8,301 nt of DNA. It comes from Anaerolineales bacterium. GTDB taxonomy: Bacteria; Chloroflexota; Anaerolineae; Anaerolineales; Villigracilaceae. Location: positions 1-8,301 of the forward strand of contig JAICRQ010000134.1 of the NCBI GenBank assembly GCA_025966435.1. Reading direction: 5' to 3'. Position 1 is the first letter of the stretch, and the number at the start of each line of letters is the position of its first letter. Position numbers and translations under genes: made by a program. Shown here one piece after another: positions 6,196 to 8,301 of the stretch. The notes under the pieces were generated by a model that saw only the letters and a list, made by a program, of their open reading frames with translations, did no database searches and was not told where the DNA came from.

Positions 6196-6987
6196 TTGTC
6201 TACATTGACCCTTACTTCCCTGCAACACATACCTATCATCCGCCACGGCGACAACTTGCCAGATATCGTTGTGAATGCACTTCATGAGAACACTATCTCT
6301 CTGGAAGACAACGACATCCTTGTGCTCGCGCAAAAGATCGTTTCAAAAGCAGAGGGACGTGCTGTCCATCTTGCTACTGTGACGCCATCTCAGCGCGCGA
6401 TCAAGCTGGCAGAAAAAACTGAAAAAGATGCGCGTCTGGTTGAGTTGATTCTTCAGGAAAGTAATCAAGTCCTAAGAACACGGACCGGAACCATTATTGT
6501 TGAACACAAACTCGGATTCGTATGCGCCAATGCGGGTATCGATCATTCCAATGTAAGTTCCCTTCTCCCTGAGGGAGAGAGGCCAGGGAACGCAGGAGAA
6601 GAATGGGTTTTGCTTCTGCCAGCAGAACCAGATCGCTCCGCAGAAATAATCCGGCAAGAGATTCAGTCCATAACCGGAAAGCGGATCGGCGTACTCATCA
6701 TCGACTCGCACGGGCGCGCCTGGCGCAATGGTACAGTTGGCGTCGCCATTGGCATCGCCGGAATGCCCGGCTTGCAGGATTTACGCGGAGAAGAGGACCT
6801 GTTCGGGTCCATATTGCGCATTACGCAGGTTGGTGTAGCCGATGAGCTCGCTGCCGCCGCATCACTCCTCATGGGGCAGGCGGCGGAAGGCACGCCTGTG
6901 GTCCACGTACGCGGTTTTCCTTATCCGCTGCACGACGGTACACTGCAAGAGCTTCTTCGCCCCAGAGAGCAAGATCTATTCCGCTAG
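6196..6987 (+). CDS. cofE: Coenzyme F420-0:L-glutamate ligase (F420 gamma-glutamyl ligase)
   Basis: CofE adds gamma-linked glutamates to F420-0 with GTP and divalent metal. The 263-residue protein shows the family's N-terminal block (DNDILVLAQKIVSKAEGR), then FVCANAGIDHSNV with the metal-site Asp, LLLPAEPDRSAE, and IIDSHGRAWRNGTVGVAIGIAGM, which corresponds to the usual SDTFGRPWRNGQ block with conservative changes. The start is a TTG at 6196, two bases after the npdG stop, with no clear Shine-Dalgarno site. No other start is available before conserved sequence, so coupled re-initiation is likely. Between SNV and LLLP there are about a dozen more residues than I expect for the family (SLLPEGERPGNAGEEW), encoded by a palindrome-bearing stretch; see the repeat entry. 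Unlike actinobacterial FbiB, it has no fused nitroreductase domain; such a domain is encoded separately at 7787. Confidence 0.92.
   Translation: MSTLTLTSLQHIPIIRHGDNLPDIVVNALHENTISLEDNDILVLAQKIVSKAEGRAVHLATVTPSQRAIKLAEKTEKDARLVELILQESNQVLRTRTGTIIVEHKLGFVCANAGIDHSNVSSLLPEGERPGNAGEEWVLLLPAEPDRSAEIIRQEIQSITGKRIGVLIIDSHGRAWRNGTVGVAIGIAGMPGLQDLRGEEDLFGSILRITQVGVADELAAAASLLMGQAAEGTPVVHVRGFPYPLHDGTLQELLRPREQDLFR
6557..6606 (+). repeat. Palindromic REP-like sequence inserted in frame within cofE
   Basis: The core 6564-6578 is a perfect odd palindrome (TCTCCCTGAGGGAGA). It is followed by a purine-rich arm with CCAGGGAA and CAGGAGAAG. The layout resembles the dispersed CTCTCCCT...AGGGAGAG type of bacterial intergenic repeat. 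Here it is read through as SLLPEGERPGNAGEEW inside CofE, at a loop where the family normally has only a few residues. Boundaries are approximate, and there is only one copy in the window, so repeat status is inferred from form alone. Confidence 0.45.
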
Positions 6988-6999
6988 AATCTGATATCT

Positions 7000-7017
7000 G
7001 AAACTTAAACTTGAAAC
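7000..7017 (+). repeat. Short degenerate direct repeat (GAAACTT / AAACTT / GAAAC)
   Basis: The gap between cofE and the next gene holds two and a half units of a 6-7 base AT-rich repeat. It could be a small remnant of an intergenic tandem repeat, or chance. TAAACT within it (7006-7011) could also serve as a weak -10 box for the ATG at 7026. No terminator is visible here. Confidence 0.3.
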
Positions 7018-7025
7018 AGTTAGAC

Positions 7026-7412
7026 ATGACTCCCGACGCCCTTTTCTGGCAATCCATGTCACAATTACTGACTACGAATCCCGTCATCATTGATCGACTC
7101 AAAGGAAGCTCTCATCCTCGTTATCCCACGGTCATCTATCCCCTCGATTATGGCTATCTCGAAAACACAACCTCCGGTGACGGAAGCGGAATAGATGTGT
7201 GGCTTGGCTCGTTAATAACAGTGACAAATAGGTATGACGCGAAAACACTAACAGGAATCTTATGCACGTTTGATAGACTCAAGCGTGATGCAGAAATCAA
7301 ATTATTGATCGGGTGCAGCGCAGAAGATATTCAACGCATTCGGGACTTTTATAACGAGATGTATACACTCTACATTCCAAATCCAGCGGCGGAACATGAC
7401 CTTTCCAGCTGA
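7026..7412 (+). CDS. Small diverged family I inorganic pyrophosphatase homologue
   Basis: The 128-residue product carries a block like the soluble pyrophosphatase core: HPRYPTVIYPLDYGYLENT at 30-48, then SGDGSGIDVWLGS at 50-62. In true family I enzymes this region reads YPxNYGxIPxT, then DGDPxD; here the signature is D52-G-S-G-I-D57, so the middle metal-binding Asp and the Pro are missing. LKRDAEIKLLIGCS follows where the family has a conserved D and K region. The protein is shorter than classical pyrophosphatases (about 170-180 residues). It may hydrolyse a different phosphate ester or anhydride, or be inactive on PPi. I chose ATG 7026 over an in-frame TTG at 7011 as the more usual codon; neither has a good ribosome binding site. 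The gene overlaps the next by 17 bases, which ties it to the F420 operon, where PPi is released during cofactor assembly (an inference about role). Confidence 0.72.
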   Translation: MTPDALFWQSMSQLLTTNPVIIDRLKGSSHPRYPTVIYPLDYGYLENTTSGDGSGIDVWLGSLITVTNRYDAKTLTGILCTFDRLKRDAEIKLLIGCSAEDIQRIRDFYNEMYTLYIPNPAAEHDLSS

Positions 7413-7791
7413 TTTCCTCGACCTGTTCACAGACGAAACAAAAGCCCTGCTTTACCTGGCTACGGTCATGCCAGATGGTTCGCCGCAGGTCTCACCCGTC
7501 TGGTTCAGCATAGAGGGTGATTACGTCCTCATCAATACCAATGAAGGACGTACGAAAGATAAGAACATGAAAGCGCGTCCTCGCGTGGCAATGGTCATTC
7601 AGGACCCCAATAACCAGGATCGCTACCTGGGGATGCGCGGCGAAGTTGTTGGGTTTACACGAGAAGGAGCAGATGAGCACATCAACCGGCTTTCGCTCAA
7701 ATACTATAACAAGCCCTGGGCGTATCGAGAGGGACAACGGCGGATCATTTACAGGATCAAACCCCTCCACTTTAACCTGCACTACGATTGA
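7396..7791 (+). CDS. PPOX-class F420-dependent enzyme (Rv1155-like split beta-barrel)
   Basis: The 131-residue product matches the small split beta-barrel flavin/deazaflavin reductase fold. LATVMPDGSPQVSPVWFSIEGDYVLINTNEGRTKDKNMKARPRV spans about residues 21-65 and holds the PDGSPQVSPVWF strand pair and the GRTKDKNM segment. In Rv1155-type F420 enzymes these form the cofactor and phosphate-binding groove. RYLGMRGEV and a C-terminal YRIKPLHFNLHYD complete the barrel. Such proteins act in the cytoplasm, probably as dimers, and use F420H2 to reduce varied substrates; the substrate here cannot be read from sequence. The position after npdG and cofE supports F420 rather than FMN as cofactor. GGCGGA just upstream is a weak Shine-Dalgarno site. 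The start overlaps the preceding gene by 17 bases and the stop overlaps the next start. Confidence 0.87.
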   Translation: MTFPADFLDLFTDETKALLYLATVMPDGSPQVSPVWFSIEGDYVLINTNEGRTKDKNMKARPRVAMVIQDPNNQDRYLGMRGEVVGFTREGADEHINRLSLKYYNKPWAYREGQRRIIYRIKPLHFNLHYD

Positions 7792-8301
7792 CCTTCACAA
7801 CTTCTTACGGACTCGACGCTCGGTCCGCCGCTTCAAACCGGACCCCGTGCCGGATGCCGCTATACGGAACATTCTCTCCACCGCTGCATATGCGCCCTCC
7901 GCGCACAACCGCCAGCCGTGGAGATTTGTCGTGGTGACAAATTTATCCGTCAAAACCCGTTTAGCGGAGGCTATGGCTGAAGACTTTGAACGTGACCTGC
8001 TTCGCGATGGCGTTCCATCTGAAAAAATCCAGGCACAGATCAAACGCTCAAAATCACGTATTACCTCTGCGCCGGCTGCCATCATTTTATGTCTCGACAT
8101 GAGCGACATGGATTCGTACCCCGATGAAAAACGTCAGCAAGCCGAGCGAACGATGGCAGTTCAATCCGCCGCGGGGGCGGGTTTACAGTTGCTGCTTGCT
8201 GCGCACGCGGAAGGGTTGGGTGGCGTCTGGGCTTGCTGGCCCCTCTTTGCACAGGAAACGATCCGGAAGACCTTAAGTTTGCCAGAATCCTGGGAGCCGC
8301 A
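7787..8301 (+). CDS. Nitroreductase-family protein resembling the FbiB C-terminal domain (3' partial)
   Basis: The frame runs to the window end without a stop (171 codons visible). The N-terminus reads xDLHNFLRTRRSVRRFKPDPVP, with the RRSVRRF motif for the flavin phosphate, then YAPSAHNRQPWRFVV at 35-49. Further on come ITSAPAAIILCLD, SYPDEKRQQAERTMAVQSAAGAG and HAEGLGGVWACWPLF, then LSLPESWEP, which follows the pattern of the C-terminal nitroreductase domain of FbiB. In mycobacteria that domain uses FMNH2 to reduce dehydro-F420-0 to F420-0. The domain begins immediately at an ATT (7787) that overlaps the preceding TGA as ATTGA; the only upstream in-frame ATG (7673) would add 38 unrelated residues from inside the previous gene. 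The start is therefore uncertain, while the family is clear. Context makes an F420 biosynthesis role likely; a general F420- or FMN-dependent reductase is the alternative. Confidence 0.85.
   Translation, partial: MDLHNFLRTRRSVRRFKPDPVPDAAIRNILSTAAYAPSAHNRQPWRFVVVTNLSVKTRLAEAMAEDFERDLLRDGVPSEKIQAQIKRSKSRITSAPAAIILCLDMSDMDSYPDEKRQQAERTMAVQSAAGAGLQLLLAAHAEGLGGVWACWPLFAQETIRKTLSLPESWEP

Noticed and set aside
7673..7790. ATG at 7673 as the start of the nitroreductase
   Set aside because: It would add 38 residues rich in S and T encoded inside the PPOX gene; the family normally begins right at the DLxxFLxxRRSVRRF block.
7795..8109. Open frame of 104 codons on the minus strand at the right end
   Set aside because: It lies opposite the nitroreductase frame, which has recognisable motifs; the minus-strand protein resembles nothing I know.
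1..8301. CRISPR array, tRNA or rRNA genes
   Set aside because: No regularly spaced repeats, cloverleaf-like sequences or rRNA-like stretches were seen by eye on either strand.

Overview
The window reads like chromosomal DNA of a bacterium in the Chloroflexota, most likely an Anaerolineae-type member. This is an inference, not a database match. It rests on the bacterial F420 genes, a VanW-type peptidoglycan-binding/serine hydrolase protein, an IS1-family element, a membrane-anchored NACHT-HEAT protein, and sparse Shine-Dalgarno sites with -10-like hexamers six bases upstream of start codons. All recognised genes lie on the + strand and are densely packed.

Left part (3-2085): the 3' part of an extracytoplasmic protein with VanW/YoaR-type peptidoglycan-binding domains fused to a class A beta-lactamase-like serine hydrolase domain. 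Nine bases after its stop lies a complete IS1-family element (1299-2085, 787 bp) with 21-bp imperfect terminal inverted repeats. Its transposase is split over two frames joined at a run of seven A; the first catalytic Asp lies upstream of the run and the second Asp and the Glu downstream. I found no target-site duplication.

Middle part (2086-5431): a TATAAT box six bases before an ATG, then a coiled-coil protein with a C-terminal C4 zinc ribbon. After it comes an 848-residue protein with an N-terminal membrane helix, a NACHT ATPase, a winged-helix-like segment and HEAT-like repeats. Its function is unknown; it could be a signalling ATPase or a defence-type STAND protein.

Right part (5432-8301): a probable F420 operon. 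It runs npdG (F420:NADPH oxidoreductase), cofE (F420-0 gamma-glutamyl ligase, with a palindrome-bearing in-frame insertion), a diverged small inorganic pyrophosphatase homologue, a PPOX-class F420-dependent enzyme and a nitroreductase resembling the C-terminal half of actinobacterial FbiB, cut by the window end. The genes abut or overlap, which suggests translational coupling. Together they would elongate the F420 tail, probably reduce the dehydro-F420 precursor, exchange hydride with NADP(H), and use F420H2 on an unknown substrate. The nitroreductase seems to begin at a rare ATT codon overlapping the preceding stop as ATTGA.

I do not see a clearly new multi-gene system. The best items for a second look are the palindromic insertion inside cofE, the unfused FbiB-like pair, the ATTGA junction, the leaderless-type promoters, and the frameshift site of the IS.
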